A stretch of DNA of 10,000 nucleotides, from contig CM018906.1 in the NCBI GenBank assembly GCA_009663005.1, forward strand, positions 24,108,236 to 24,118,235, read 5' to 3'. Source of the DNA: Actinidia chinensis. Taxonomy: Eukaryota; Streptophyta; Magnoliopsida; Ericales; Actinidiaceae. Each line of letters begins with the position of its first letter. Position 1 is the stretch's first letter. The translations under genes and the position numbers were made by a program. Under the pieces are notes generated by a model. The model saw nothing but the letters and a program-made list of their open reading frames with translations. It made no database searches and was not told the DNA's origin. Shown here in pieces: positions 1 through 8,160 of this stretch.

Positions 1-38
1 TCACAAAAAAAAAAGAAGATCACCCTCTTCACTGACTC

Positions 39-88
39 GCTCTCCGCCTCTCTCTCTCCTCCTCTTCTCTATTTTCGTTTCTTGCTCA
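39..88 (+). promoter_or_regulatory. pyrimidine-rich tract in LTR copy 1
   Basis: A nearly pure CT segment with a CTCTCTCTC core follows an A-rich stretch at 5-16. The second LTR has the same arrangement at 7276-7318. Pyrimidine-rich tracts of this sort are common near transcription starts and in 5' leaders of plant genes. A role in LTR transcription or as part of the transcript leader is inferred, not shown. Confidence 0.45.
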
Positions 89-238
89 AGGGCTCTAAAA
101 CTCACACAATTTCGAGTTCCATTCAAGACCCACACCTAAAATCACTTCTTCTTCTCTTCTACGCGTATTGAAGCTTGTATCCTCGTTTATTTTGCAGACC
201 AAGAACTCATATTTTTTGGATTGGAGCTCATTGGAGGC

Positions 239-246
239 TAGGGTTT
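239..246 (-). promoter_or_regulatory. telo-box-like element (AAACCCTA) in LTR copy 1
   Basis: TAGGGTTT on the plus strand reads AAACCCTA on the minus strand, the telo-box found near the start of many plant ribosomal-protein and translation-factor genes. The same eight bases are kept in the second LTR at 7451-7458, in the same position downstream of the pyrimidine tract. Eight bases can occur by chance, so function is inferred from conservation and position only. Confidence 0.4.
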
Positions 247-941
247 TCATCTTGCCATTCAATCTCACAGCTCAAACTCTTGAGGTAGGAAGACCCACTT
301 CTACTCTCTTTTAGTTTACTACATGGTGGTATCACAATGCCTTTGTTTCTTTGTTGCTGCCTCCAATTTGAATAAATTGTCCCTTTGCTTCTAAAGTGGA
401 TTGTTTGAGTTAAATGTTGTGATCTACAATTGAGAACTTGTTTTGATACATTGATGGTTGATTTACACTCCGTTGATGTCCATTTTATTGCTCTAACATA
501 TTAAAATTTTGACCTAAGATCTCACTTGTGTTTGGGGGTTGAAAGTCCACACCTCTAGGGTAAAATTTGCATTGCTGCCCCTGATTAGGTTGCTGCTCCT
601 ATTTTTTTCTTTTCCCAGCACCTATACTAACGCTTTTTTGGAATGATTTCACATCATTATGTCCATTTGGCCCCCGATTGTCCATCTCCTTCGTATTTTA
701 CCCTTCTTACCATTTTTGGGACACCGAATCACCTTGATATCATGAATTTAAAACCTTGGACATGTGATTTATAAATTTCTTAGTTTTAATGAATTGAACA
801 CGCGTCGGTTGACACTTTTTATGAAACGGTGAATTTTTGGACTAAGAGGACTTTTTGGGAGTTTTGAAAGGCAATTATTTTGAGATGATATTAATGATAC
901 AAGGAACTCTAGGATCACTTTCGTTTGGTGTCCCTAGCCCT

Positions 942-1000
942 GGGTGCAAGGACCCCCACAAATCCGGCAGGGTTGCACGGAGCCCATGAAATCCGGCAGA
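942..1000 (+). repeat. LTR minisatellite, two ~29-base units
   Basis: Two imperfect direct repeats lie at 942-970 and 971-1000. Each begins GGGTGCA or GGTTGCA, passes through a GGA-CCC or GGAGCCC core and ends in AATCCGGCAG. The corresponding place in the second LTR (8161-8276) holds four units. The repeat is GC-rich compared with the surrounding LTR. Confidence 0.85.
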
Positions 1001-1717
1001 GGGATACTTCCCTATAAAATTGTAGTAATTTTTATGAAATATCTGTTTTTGGTGTAGTTAGAACCAATTTTGATGTAGTTGGCGAAAATATGTTTTTTCA
1101 ATATGATAAACGAGAAATTTTGTGATTTGTTTGGATTGGTGAGATATTTTTACACTTAATTTGGACATTTGAACCTAGTTTAGACATACGAACACGTTTT
1201 TTGGGTACTTATTGGTGGAGTAAAGTCTTTTGTTTCATCCTATCCTTACCCATTTGGGCCTGTGGTCCATCATTATACTCACTCATTATGCAATGTATCT
1301 ATTTATACACCTACGAAGGTTAGAATAGTTTTGTTTTCTACAGGCTAGTGATCCAACCTATAACATTTCATTGTACTCGGCATGGACATGAGATGGATGC
1401 TGACGTGTGGTTGCATGACATTGGGAGTTCATCAAGCCACTGAAGTTATTTTTCCATCTTTGTTTTATATTTTTTTGAAGATGGTTTTTAATAACTTCTC
1501 TTTATAATCTTGACTATTTGGTTAGTGTAATAACCTTTAAAACTTGGTACTTATTCATTCCGGGTTATGGCCGCTAGTGGATATGAACTTATTTACTCCA
1601 AATGTGGGATTAATGTTTTTGTTGACTTTGACTATTCAAAGGATAAGTATGAAATCTTGACCGTCCTACGTTGGATTTTATTTACTTTTGGGCTTTAATT
1701 TTAAGGGCGTGACAGAT

Positions 1718-1730
1718 TGGTATTAGAGTT
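1718..1730 (+). other. primer-binding site, initiator-Met tRNA type
   Basis: TGGTATTAGAGTT starts three bases after the LTR end. It matches the plant initiator-methionine tRNA 3' end complement (TGGTATCAGAG) except for one C-to-T change. Minus-strand DNA synthesis would start from the tRNA annealed here. The second internal region has the same site at 8975-8987, with the C but with one G missing. Confidence 0.9.
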
Positions 1731-2007
1731 TAGGTTTCGAATACTTATGAACCGTGGGAAGACTTCGAAGCCTTGGGATTTCAACTGTTGCATAAGTTTT
1801 TCTCATAAAATCATATTTTTTTCATTTATTGTGTGCTTTGTGGGTGACCATTCTGATCATACATAAATAGATTGTGACGCATGTTGAGTTAAAACAAGTA
1901 AGTGTTGAGTTGTTGCCGTGTTTGGGTTGGCGTAGCGCCTACTAGACCTCATTTGAGATAAGTATGAAGGCTTAATGATTAATCTTTCTTACTTTCTTAT
2001 TGAAACT
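1731..2007 (+). other. untranslated leader between primer-binding site and gag
   Basis: This AT-rich stretch has no reading frame of note. It corresponds to about 8988-9263 in the second copy, including a shared GTTGAGTTGTTGCCGTGTT segment. In LTR retrotransposons this leader carries RNA packaging and dimerisation signals, but none can be identified here from sequence alone. Confidence 0.7.
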
Positions 2008-3240
2008 ATGCCGTCCGAGAAGAGCTGTAAACGTGGTCAACACCGCTAGGTGTGGTCAAAATGCTTAGACATGGGTAGAAATGATGGGCCAAATGATGAA
2101 GGTAGTCAGCACGGGAGAAATTTGGGGAATCAAAATGATCGCCGTGAGCAAAATGTGGAGCAATCGGGACTCCCAACGACCACCAACACCCTTCTAACCC
2201 GATTTCATTGCCGGCCTTACGACACCATGGCTCAATTACCTAGAGCTAATACTAATCTTCGAACCGTGCTATGGAAGTAGTAAGGGAATTTCTGGAGTTG
2301 AATCTCCTATGTTCGACGGGTTAGTAGCTGATCCTTTGGTGCCGACCAGGTTTTGTCGGAAATCCGCCAACTATTTGATTGCTAACTGTACTGAAGGATG
2401 CCGTGAGAGTGAAGCTGTGGCGTGTCAACTAGCTGGGGAGGCTAATGAGTGGTGGAAGTCCGGACTTGCCATTAGGAAAGCATCGAGGGGATTTGGCTAG
2501 ACTGCGGAAAATGTGAATGAGCCGGAACAGTCAGACATGACTGGGCCCGAGTTTGAGTATATCTATCTTGGAGACCAATATTTTCCAAATCATTCAATGA
2601 CATCTACGGGACAATTTGGCGGTTTAGAGCAAGGAGCCATGATTGTGTCGGAGTATGCAATGAAATTTCAAGCCGTATCTCCTTCGCGCCAACTCATGTC
2701 CACGGAGGAAAAGAAGTGCAAGAGGTTCATCTAAGGGCTTTATATAACTCGATTCAAAGTTCTGATGATGGGGTCATAACAATTTGCCCGGTATGGAGTT
2801 GGCAAGAAACTTGGAAGCTTCGAGGGTTTAACAAGAAAAATGCTAATCCATCTACCACAGACAATGATTGCGCCAACGGTAGTTCTGGGGTTGTATCTGG
2901 GAACTATGGGAATCAAAATTCAGAAGAGACAAGAGAGCCGCTTCAATTTTCACGGCAAATCGTTTTACTTTTTCGGGCATCTACTTCTTACTTCTTACCG
3001 TCTTTGGGGAAACGTCGTCCAAACCACCGTAACTCTTGTCACAATGTGCCACCGGGCCACATTTCGCACTCATGCCCAAATCCGAAGACTCTTCCAACCC
3101 CCCTCCACCATCTCGTGTTCAAGGTGCTCCGGGTTCTTGTTTTTGTGCGGTGGATTTTGCCTATTGCTAGGTTTTGTCCACAACGGGGAGGTACCATAGT
3201 TGAAGTCCGGTTCGGTTCAGTAGTCGAGGCCAAGTTCTGG
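2008..3240 (+). pseudogene. gag: gag (capsid and nucleocapsid), frame-broken
   Basis: This is the structural gene that packages the element RNA in virus-like particles. The likely start is the ATG at 2008, the first after the leader, also present in the second copy at 9264; its frame stops after 13 codons at 2047-2049. The coding signal continues in other frames. At 2050-2280 there is an Asn/Arg/Gly-rich N-terminal region. At 2309-2500 FDGLVADPLV starts the retrotransposon-gag domain and ACQLAGEANEWWKS (2420-2461) is its most recognisable block. At 2513-2734 a segment contains SEYAMKFQA and ends in a Lys/Arg-rich stretch. At 2716-3249 a Ser/Asn-rich linker leads to a zinc knuckle. At least three frame changes separate these blocks. 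The second copy breaks at different places, which suggests independent errors or mutations. The gag/pol boundary is approximate. Confidence 0.85.
3037..3075 (+). other. gag zinc knuckle (CCHC), disrupted
   Basis: In the frame of 2716-3249 the segment reads CHNVPPGHISHSCPN from Cys at 3037-3039 to Cys at 3073-3075. The first Cys, the His in GHISHSC and the last Cys fit the nucleocapsid CX2CX4HX4C knuckle. The second Cys is not in this frame; a TGT lies out of phase at 3045-3047, so small compensating frame changes are likely. The knuckle binds element RNA in related elements. Arg/His-rich residues flank it. Confidence 0.7.
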
Positions 3241-3249
3241 GTCGAGTAG

Positions 3250-3429
3250 ACCACCATATAGGGGTTGCACACACGCAGTCACATTATCGCCAGACTACTT
3301 CGGGTCCGTCTCACAGGTTGATAGAGGGGCTAGTCTTCACACCGGTTCCAAGGCTTACACAGGGATGGGTTTTTTGCTGTCACAGCTGCTACACCACCAA
3401 CCACTTCCTTTCCTACTTCTCATACTCTA
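3250..3429 (+). other. gag-protease linker, no recognisable domain
   Basis: This stretch lies between the zinc knuckle region and the protease. Related elements have a low-complexity Gln/Ser/Thr/Pro-rich linker here. CACACGCAGTCACA and TACACCACCAACCAC fit that bias, but there is no continuous frame and no motif I can name. Confidence 0.5.
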
Positions 3430-3800
3430 GAATCGTCCGTTGTGCAGGGTAATTTCTATTGTTCAAATCTTTTTGCTAAGTGTTGTTTGATTCTGGAGCA
3501 TCGCTTCTTCATTGCCATCTTTTTCTTGCGTTGGTTTGGAAACCGAGGAGTTTCGTCCTCCATGTTTTGTTAATACTCCGTTGGGGTAGGGCACCTTTGG
3601 AAAACCATATATTTCGGGGATGCGAGTTGGTCATCTAGATCGCCATTGAGTTCGATTTTCCATAGTGTTGAGTATGTCCAGGTTCGACCATCAATTTTTG
3701 GGTATGGATTGGTTATAGACTTACCGGGCGACTATGGATTGCTTTAGACGTCGAGTCCGTTTTTTACGCCAAGGGAGGTTGCTTTGAGTTTTTTCGGGGA
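3430..3800 (+). pseudogene. pol: aspartic protease, frame-broken
   Basis: Retropepsin-like protease that would cut the Gag-Pol polyprotein inside the particle. The catalytic signature FDSGAS is read at 3486-3503, with the active-site Asp codon at 3489-3491. Upstream, VVQGNFYCSNLFAK at 3439-3480 fits the first strands in a different frame. Downstream, FLGMDWL at 3695-3715 is the usual hydrophobic motif near the end of gypsy proteases (the ILGMDWL block), in a third frame. Three frames in under 300 bases mean at least two indels. Length and spacing between the two signature blocks are normal for the family, so the domain is complete apart from frame. Confidence 0.85.
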
Positions 3801-3904
3801 AGACGGGAGCCATTTGAGCCTTATTTATATGAATCGCAGATAAGGGATCGTTGCATGTTGTTGGCGAGTTTTGACACTAGATGAGAATTCATTCACCACG
3901 TGGG

Positions 3905-4640
3905 GAGTTATCGCGAGTTGTTTGTGACTTTCCGATGTCTTTTCATTTTATTCCAAAAGAGTTACTCTGGGTTTGCCCACCTGAGCGAGAGGTCCGAGTT
4001 TTACGTAGATTTTTTCGGGCACTACACACCGATTTTCATGCCACCGTTAACCGTGTTTTTGCACCGGCCGAGTTTGAGAGAGTTGAAAACACAATTGCAG
4101 AATTACAAGATTTGGGGTTTTTCGTCCGGTACATCGGCATGGGGAGCTCCCGGCGCGCTCTATTTGCTCAAAAGAGGAATTGGTCGGCTCCATTTGTGTA
4201 TATATTATCGTAAGCTCAACTTTGTTCACCGTTAAGACAAATATCCCATGCCTAGAATTGACGATTGTTTTTCAACTTCGGGGTGCGACTTGCTTTTCTA
4301 AAATTGATTTAAGGTCCGGGTATTATCAACTTAGAGTTCGACGGGAGGACATGCCCAAAAACCCTTTCCGTACCCGTTATGGTGACTATGAATTTGTTGT
4401 TATACCTTTTGGTCCTCACAATGCTCCAGCCTCTTCTGATTTGATGATCATTTTTTTTCGAGCTTACCTTTGATCAATTTGTCGTTGTCTCGTTGATGAT
4501 ATTCTTATCTTTCCCTTTTGAGGAGGAGCCGATCTATCTCATCTTTCCATTGTTCTTGAACTCTTAGATAGCACCAATTGTTGCTAAGTTGAGTAGTTCG
4601 AGTTTTGGTTCACGAGGGTCAAATTTTTAGGTCATGTGGT
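3905..4640 (+). pseudogene. pol: reverse transcriptase, frame-broken
   Basis: RNA-dependent DNA polymerase of the element. The visible blocks are [19 protein letters not shown] in the frame of 3881-4213 and SAWGAP followed by [10 protein letters not shown] in the frame of 3900-4235. [19 protein letters not shown] follows in the frame of 4180-4473, where the first catalytic Asp is 4306-4308, and [10 protein letters not shown] lies near 4405-4440. The catalytic VDDIL block is at 4492-4506, with its Asp pair at 4495-4500. A TGA at 4471-4473 lies between the PFG block and the Asp pair, and the aromatic residue that normally precedes VDD is not readable in that frame. CIYYRK has Tyr where the family usually has Asp. 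All three frames are used. These are the strongest blocks for the Ty3/gypsy assignment. Confidence 0.92.
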
Positions 4641-4649
4641 GTCTCAATG

Positions 4650-5300
4650 ATGGGGTATCCTTAGATCCGAGGAAATTAAATCGGTATTGACGTGGGAACA
4701 ATCCAAGAATGTGTATGAATACGGAGTTTCTTGGCTGGCCGGGTATACCGTCCTGTTTGTTCTCGATTTTCACGTTTAGCAGCACCGATGACTTGGTTGA
4801 CAACGGAAGGGGACAACAACACGGTTTGTTGGGACGACAAGTGCAAAATCGGCATTCGAGGATTGAATAGGCAGTTGACTAGTTGCTCCTATTTTAGTCG
4901 TGCCCGAGCGTGGAGTTGGCTACTTCCGGTATTGTGTGCTCGCAGGAAGGCCTTGGATGCGTATCTGATGGCACTGTGGGGGGGTTGTTGGGGGGGGGGT
5001 TTAAAGTGGTGGTGGTTGTAATGGGTCTCAACAACTTAATACCTAGAACACGAACTAAACATCCTACGCATGACATTGTGGAATTAGCGGCCATAATATT
5101 TTCATTGAAGATTTGCGACATTTACCTTATTGCGAGAAGTTTAGTATTCTTCCGACCACAAAAGTTTGAGTACCTATTTTTGCAAAATGAGGCTAAATGT
5201 GAGACAACCCGTTGGATTGACACTTGGAGGATTACGACTTCGAATTACAATATCACCCTGAAGGCAAATGTTGTAGCGGATGGTTGAGTAGAAAACTAGC
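4650..5300 (+). pseudogene. pol: RT connection and RNase H, frame-broken
   Basis: RNase H removes the RNA strand during reverse transcription. The connection region shows LAGY near 4732-4745 and FSRLAAPMTWLT at about 4767-4803. In the RNase H domain, HDIVELAAIIFSLK carries the conserved Glu at 5081-5083. SDHKSL at 5151-5168 carries a conserved Asp at 5154-5156 but in another frame from its neighbours. ANVVADG near 5262-5284 holds the final Asp at 5279-5281, followed at once by a stop. The first catalytic Asp, expected in a CDAS-type motif near 4931-4945, is not visible; the bases there read VCARRK in one frame. A stretch of G homopolymers at 4978-4999 sits where a loop should be encoded and does not look like coding sequence. 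Confidence 0.88.
4978..4999 (+). other. G-rich homopolymer pair, possible G-quadruplex
   Basis: Seven Gs (4978-4984) and ten Gs (4990-4999) are separated by TTGTT and followed by GTGGTGGTGG at 5006-5015. The tract meets the simple four-runs-of-three-G rule. It lies inside the RNase H region where such a sequence is not expected, so a homopolymer length error or insertion is as likely as a real structure. Confidence 0.5.
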
Positions 5301-5600
5301 GAGTTAAGGAGTTTTTGGCAATGGAAGAGTGGAAAATGATGAAGCATTTGGGCTTTTTCGCTTGATTGTGATGATAATCCGCAGGGATTCCCTTTTGTAA
5401 CTTAACCATTCATTCGACCTTATCGACTCGTGTAGTGTGAGGCACAACAAATGGATGAGGAAGCGGGAACTTTTCGGTGCCAAGTTTCTCAACGGAGAGC
5501 ACCATGGGTTGGATGATTCACGCCGATCAAGCATTCGTTTTCGAGAGGCAGTTGTTTGTACCACTTTCGTGTCGATATGAGATTTTTGCGAGAATTTCAT
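5300..5600 (+). other. linker between RNase H and integrase
   Basis: This stretch continues the pol polyprotein between RNase H and the integrase zinc-binding region. Related elements have a poorly conserved spacer of similar length. Short fragments such as FLAMEEWKMM at about 5312-5341 are visible, but I cannot assign a motif. The minus-strand open frame at 5304-5603 shows no recognisable protein and is taken as chance. Confidence 0.55.
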
Positions 5601-6640
5601 CACTCCACAACCGTTAGCCGTGTCCTCCGAGTGGGACGAAATGTATCACGACTTGCGTAGGCAATTTTGTGGCAAGAATGACAAGGGCCGTGGCAACTTT
5701 CGTGCTAAGTGCCATGTGCCAACAAGTGAAAGCGGCAGCCATCAACGACCGCGGGAGAGTTGGCAAACTGTTACCGTTCCATATCCGCATGGAAGTGGGA
5801 AATGTGACAATGGATGTGTTACGGTTTTACCGCGATCCGGGGTGCATGACGCCGTTTTGTGGGTTATAGGGGTACCGATTGAAAAAACAAGACCCGCGCA
5901 ACTTCGTTACCCATCCAATGACCGACCCGTAGAGGTCACTTAGTCGTTTTATTATAATCCGCGAGATATCTGCTTGCATGGTATTTCGGTATCTATTGTG
6001 TCTGTCGTGAATCCGTGTTTTACGGCTCGTTTTTGGCAAAGCTTGCATCTTCGCTTGGCACAATTTGTTGTTTAGTACCGCATATCACCCACAAACTATG
6101 GGTAATCCTGAGGGACGATCCAAATTCTAGAAGATATGCTTCGAGCTTGTGTTAGATTTTCGGTAGTTTGGATGATTCACGACCGTTAGTGGAAATTCGC
6201 GTATAACAATAGCTACCATCGACACGAGATGGCCTCCTCGTATGAAAGCTTTGTAATGGTAGAACCGTGTAGATCACCTTGTGTTGGTCAATTGGGAGAA
6301 ACAACTTTAGTGGGACCCGAGTTAGTGGCCGAGACCGCCCGAGAGCATGGGTTGATTCGGGCAAAAGACTTAAAAAGGGCCCCCCCCACGCAGAAGTAAA
6401 CGACTGAGAATATGAAATGATTCGTCAATGCTTGTTACTCGCACAAAGCCGCCAAGGATTTACTCCGATTGCGGAGCGCTCGTTGTCGTTTGATGTGGGG
6501 GATCATGTTTGTCTCAAATTTCGCCCTAGGGGTTTGACTCACGATTTGGGCGTGGGGTAAGCTTTCACAACACATTCACAATCAACCGCATTAATATCGG
6601 GCCTTTTGATATTATGACAGATCGGGGAGGTTCGCTTATC
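5600..6640 (+). pseudogene. pol: integrase, frame-broken, one catalytic position altered
   Basis: DDE integrase that would insert the cDNA into chromatin. The N-terminal HHCC zinc-binding region is partly visible: CQQVKA at 5717-5734 holds its last Cys. The core begins at NVTMD, with the first catalytic Asp at 5813-5815. VSIVSVVNPCFTARFWQSLH at about 5989-6048 is the block that normally carries the second Asp, but the bases at 6004-6012 read Val-Val-Asn. HPQTMGNPEG carries the catalytic Glu at 6110-6112. Further on are ILEDMLRACV (6124-6153), GPELVAE (about 6313-6333), FDVGDHVCLKFRPRG (6489-6533) and IGPFDIM (6596-6616). The last is the GPY/F module typical of chromovirus integrases. The altered second Asp lies beside likely indels. 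A run of eight Cs at 6380-6387 is another suspicious spot. Confidence 0.9.
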
Positions 6641-6749
6641 GGCTCAGCTTTTGCCACCGAGGTCTTTTCAGCATTCATGATGTGTTCCATGTTTGAAAAA
6701 GTATGGAACCGGATCCTCACACATATAGATGGTCCAGCTTGAACTTGAG

Positions 6750-6915
6750 GCCGACGCATCTTATGTGAAAAAACCGATTCGAATCATCGCTAAGAGGGAG
6801 AAAATACTAGGGGCAAAACGATTCTACTAGTACGGTTCTATGGAATAACTTTGGAGTGAAAGAATCGACATGGGAAGGAACGATGAGAATGAGTGAGAAA
6901 CACCCAAATTGTTTA
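6750..6915 (+). pseudogene. integrase C-terminal chromodomain, frame-broken
   Basis: A chromodomain fused to the integrase C-terminus defines chromoviruses and is thought to steer insertion to marked chromatin. Just upstream, a degenerate copy of the usual VFHVSMLKKY-type block sits near 6680-6710. The domain starts LELEADASYVKKPIRII (6738-6788) and continues through Lys/Arg-rich KREKIL to a TAG at 6828-6830. It then resumes as WNNFGVKESTWEG (6841-6879), in which the W-N and E-TWE spacing is the chromodomain signature. A frame change lies between the two halves. The form, starting YV--P--I and with W-N----E-TWE, resembles plant Tekay-type chromodomains. Lineage is from recall; presence of the domain is well supported. 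Confidence 0.82.
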
Positions 6916-7045
6916 ACGTGTGAGCTTAGGTGGTATCTAAGTTTATGTTGTTCTTTTTAGTTGAGGGACTTGATTCATATTGGCATATCATGCATACATG
7001 TAGTGGAATGCATAGTTAGTTCAAATTTGAGGATAAAATTTTTCT
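6916..7045 (+). other. 3' untranslated region of the internal sequence
   Basis: This short AT-rich non-coding stretch runs between the end of pol and the polypurine tract. It contains two overlapping ATGCAT-like palindromic bits around 6990-7013. The final part, TTTGAGGATAAAATTTTTCT, resembles the AATTTCGAGGACGAAATT-type sequence often found just before the polypurine tract in this lineage. Confidence 0.7.
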
Positions 7046-7058
7046 AAGGAGGGTAGAA
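7046..7058 (+). other. polypurine tract
   Basis: AAGGAGGGTAGAA is purine apart from one T and directly abuts the TG that begins the next LTR. An RNase H-resistant tract at this position primes plus-strand DNA synthesis. Its position fixes the 5' boundary of the LTR at 7059. Confidence 0.9.
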
Positions 7059-7275
7059 TGCAGGACCCGAAATTTTTGCTTTACTTTTCCGAAATAATGT
7101 TGGGTAAGGTGAGGAATTGAAAATTTTATTAAGTAGAGGTTAATGTGATAGTAGTGACAATGGCCATTTGGGTGTGTTAGACCATTTGAAAGTTTAGGGT
7201 AAAGTGTGAGGTGGTGAGAGTATTAGGACTTTGTCCCAAAAAAAAAAAAAGAAAGAGTCAAAGCCTTCTTCAGCT

Positions 7276-7318
7276 GACTCTCTCTCTCTCCTCTTCTCTA
7301 TTTTCTTTCTCTTGCTCC
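7276..7318 (+). promoter_or_regulatory. pyrimidine-rich tract in LTR copy 2
   Basis: An almost pure CT tract with a CTCTCTCTCTC core follows the A-run at 7238-7250. It is the counterpart of 39-88, and its conservation in both LTRs suggests it belongs to the element. Likely near the transcription start or in the transcript leader; this is inferred. Confidence 0.45.
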
Positions 7319-7450
7319 CGGGCTCAACTCACCAAATTTCAAGTTCCATTCAAGACCACACCTACATCACTTCTTCCACGCGTATGGGAAGCTTTTATCT
7401 CGTTTATTTCGCACCAAGAACTCATAGTTTAGATTGGAGCTCATTGGAGC

Positions 7451-7458
7451 TAGGGTTT
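7451..7458 (-). promoter_or_regulatory. telo-box-like element (AAACCCTA) in LTR copy 2
   Basis: TAGGGTTT on the plus strand, identical to 239-246 in the first LTR and at the same place relative to the flanking TTGGAGC and CATCTT segments. See the first copy for interpretation; function is inferred. Confidence 0.4.
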
Positions 7459-8160
7459 CATCTTTGCTTCAATCCACGCTCAAATCTTGAGGTGAAGGAC
7501 CCATTCTACTCTCTTTAGATTTGTATCTATATGGTGTATAGCATATGCCTTGTTCTTGTTGCTCCAATTTATCTAATTATCCTTTGCTCTAAAGTGGATT
7601 GTTTTTTGAGTAAAAATTTTGGTGAATCTACAAATTGAGAACTTGTTTGATAACAATTGATGTTGAGTTTACCTCCTTTGATGTCCATTTAGTGCTCTAC
7701 ATATTAAAGTTGACCTAAGATGCTCACAATTGTGTTTGAGTTGAAGTTCCACACACCTCTAGGGTGAAAATTTGCATTGCTATTGCTGCCCCTGGTTAGG
7801 TTGCCCGTCCCCTCGTTTTTCCAGCACCTATCCTCTGGTTTTTGGATGATTTCCTACCATCATTTGATGTTCCATTTTGGCCCCCGATTGTCCATTTCCT
7901 TCGTATTTTTGACGCCTTATATTACCATTTGGACACCGAATTCACCTTGATTCATGAATTTAAAACCTTGGACTGTGATTTAATAAATTCTGTAATTTCT
8001 TAGTTTTATGAATGGAATACACGTCGTTTGACACTTTGGACGGAACGTGAATTTTTAGACTAATGGGAACTTTTTGGGAGTTTTTGAAAGGCAAATTATT
8101 TGAGATGATATTATGGATAAACGGGCTCTAATTGAATCACTCGTTTGGTGCCCTAGCCTT

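Larger units (their letters stand above)
1..1714 (+). repeat. LTR, copy 1 (5' end outside window)
   Basis: This stretch aligns along its whole length with 7234-8971, where the full LTR begins about 175 bases earlier, so the window opens inside the LTR. It ends in TGACA at 1710-1714, giving the canonical terminal CA, and the primer-binding site begins three bases later. It is AT-rich with an A-run at the left edge, a pyrimidine-rich tract, a TAGGGTTT box and a short minisatellite. It holds no open reading frame of note. It should contain part of the promoter and the R and U5 regions, but I cannot place the transcription start; a TATA-like CTATAAAA near 1011 is not preserved in the other copy. 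Confidence 0.95.

Noticed and set aside
1011..1019. CTATAAAAT as the LTR TATA box
   Set aside because: The matching bases in the second LTR (about 8285-8293) read CTAATAAAT, and the site lies far downstream of the presumed leader. Not supported by both copies.
2716..3249. 177-codon frame as an independent gene
   Set aside because: It is the gag C-terminal part, shown by the Ser/Asn-rich linker and the zinc-knuckle residues; the rest after about 3080 is a shifted reading of the gag-protease linker.
3039..3272. Minus-strand frame over the gag end
   Set aside because: It is antisense to the zinc-knuckle region and has no recognisable domain.
5304..5603. 99-codon minus-strand frame
   Set aside because: It is antisense to the pol linker, has no recognisable motif, no signal of its own and no counterpart context. 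Probably chance.
7211..7518. Two overlapping plus-strand frames with Ser/Leu-rich stretches that resemble a signal peptide
   Set aside because: The Ser/Leu bias comes from the CT-rich tract of the LTR. The first LTR does not keep these frames.
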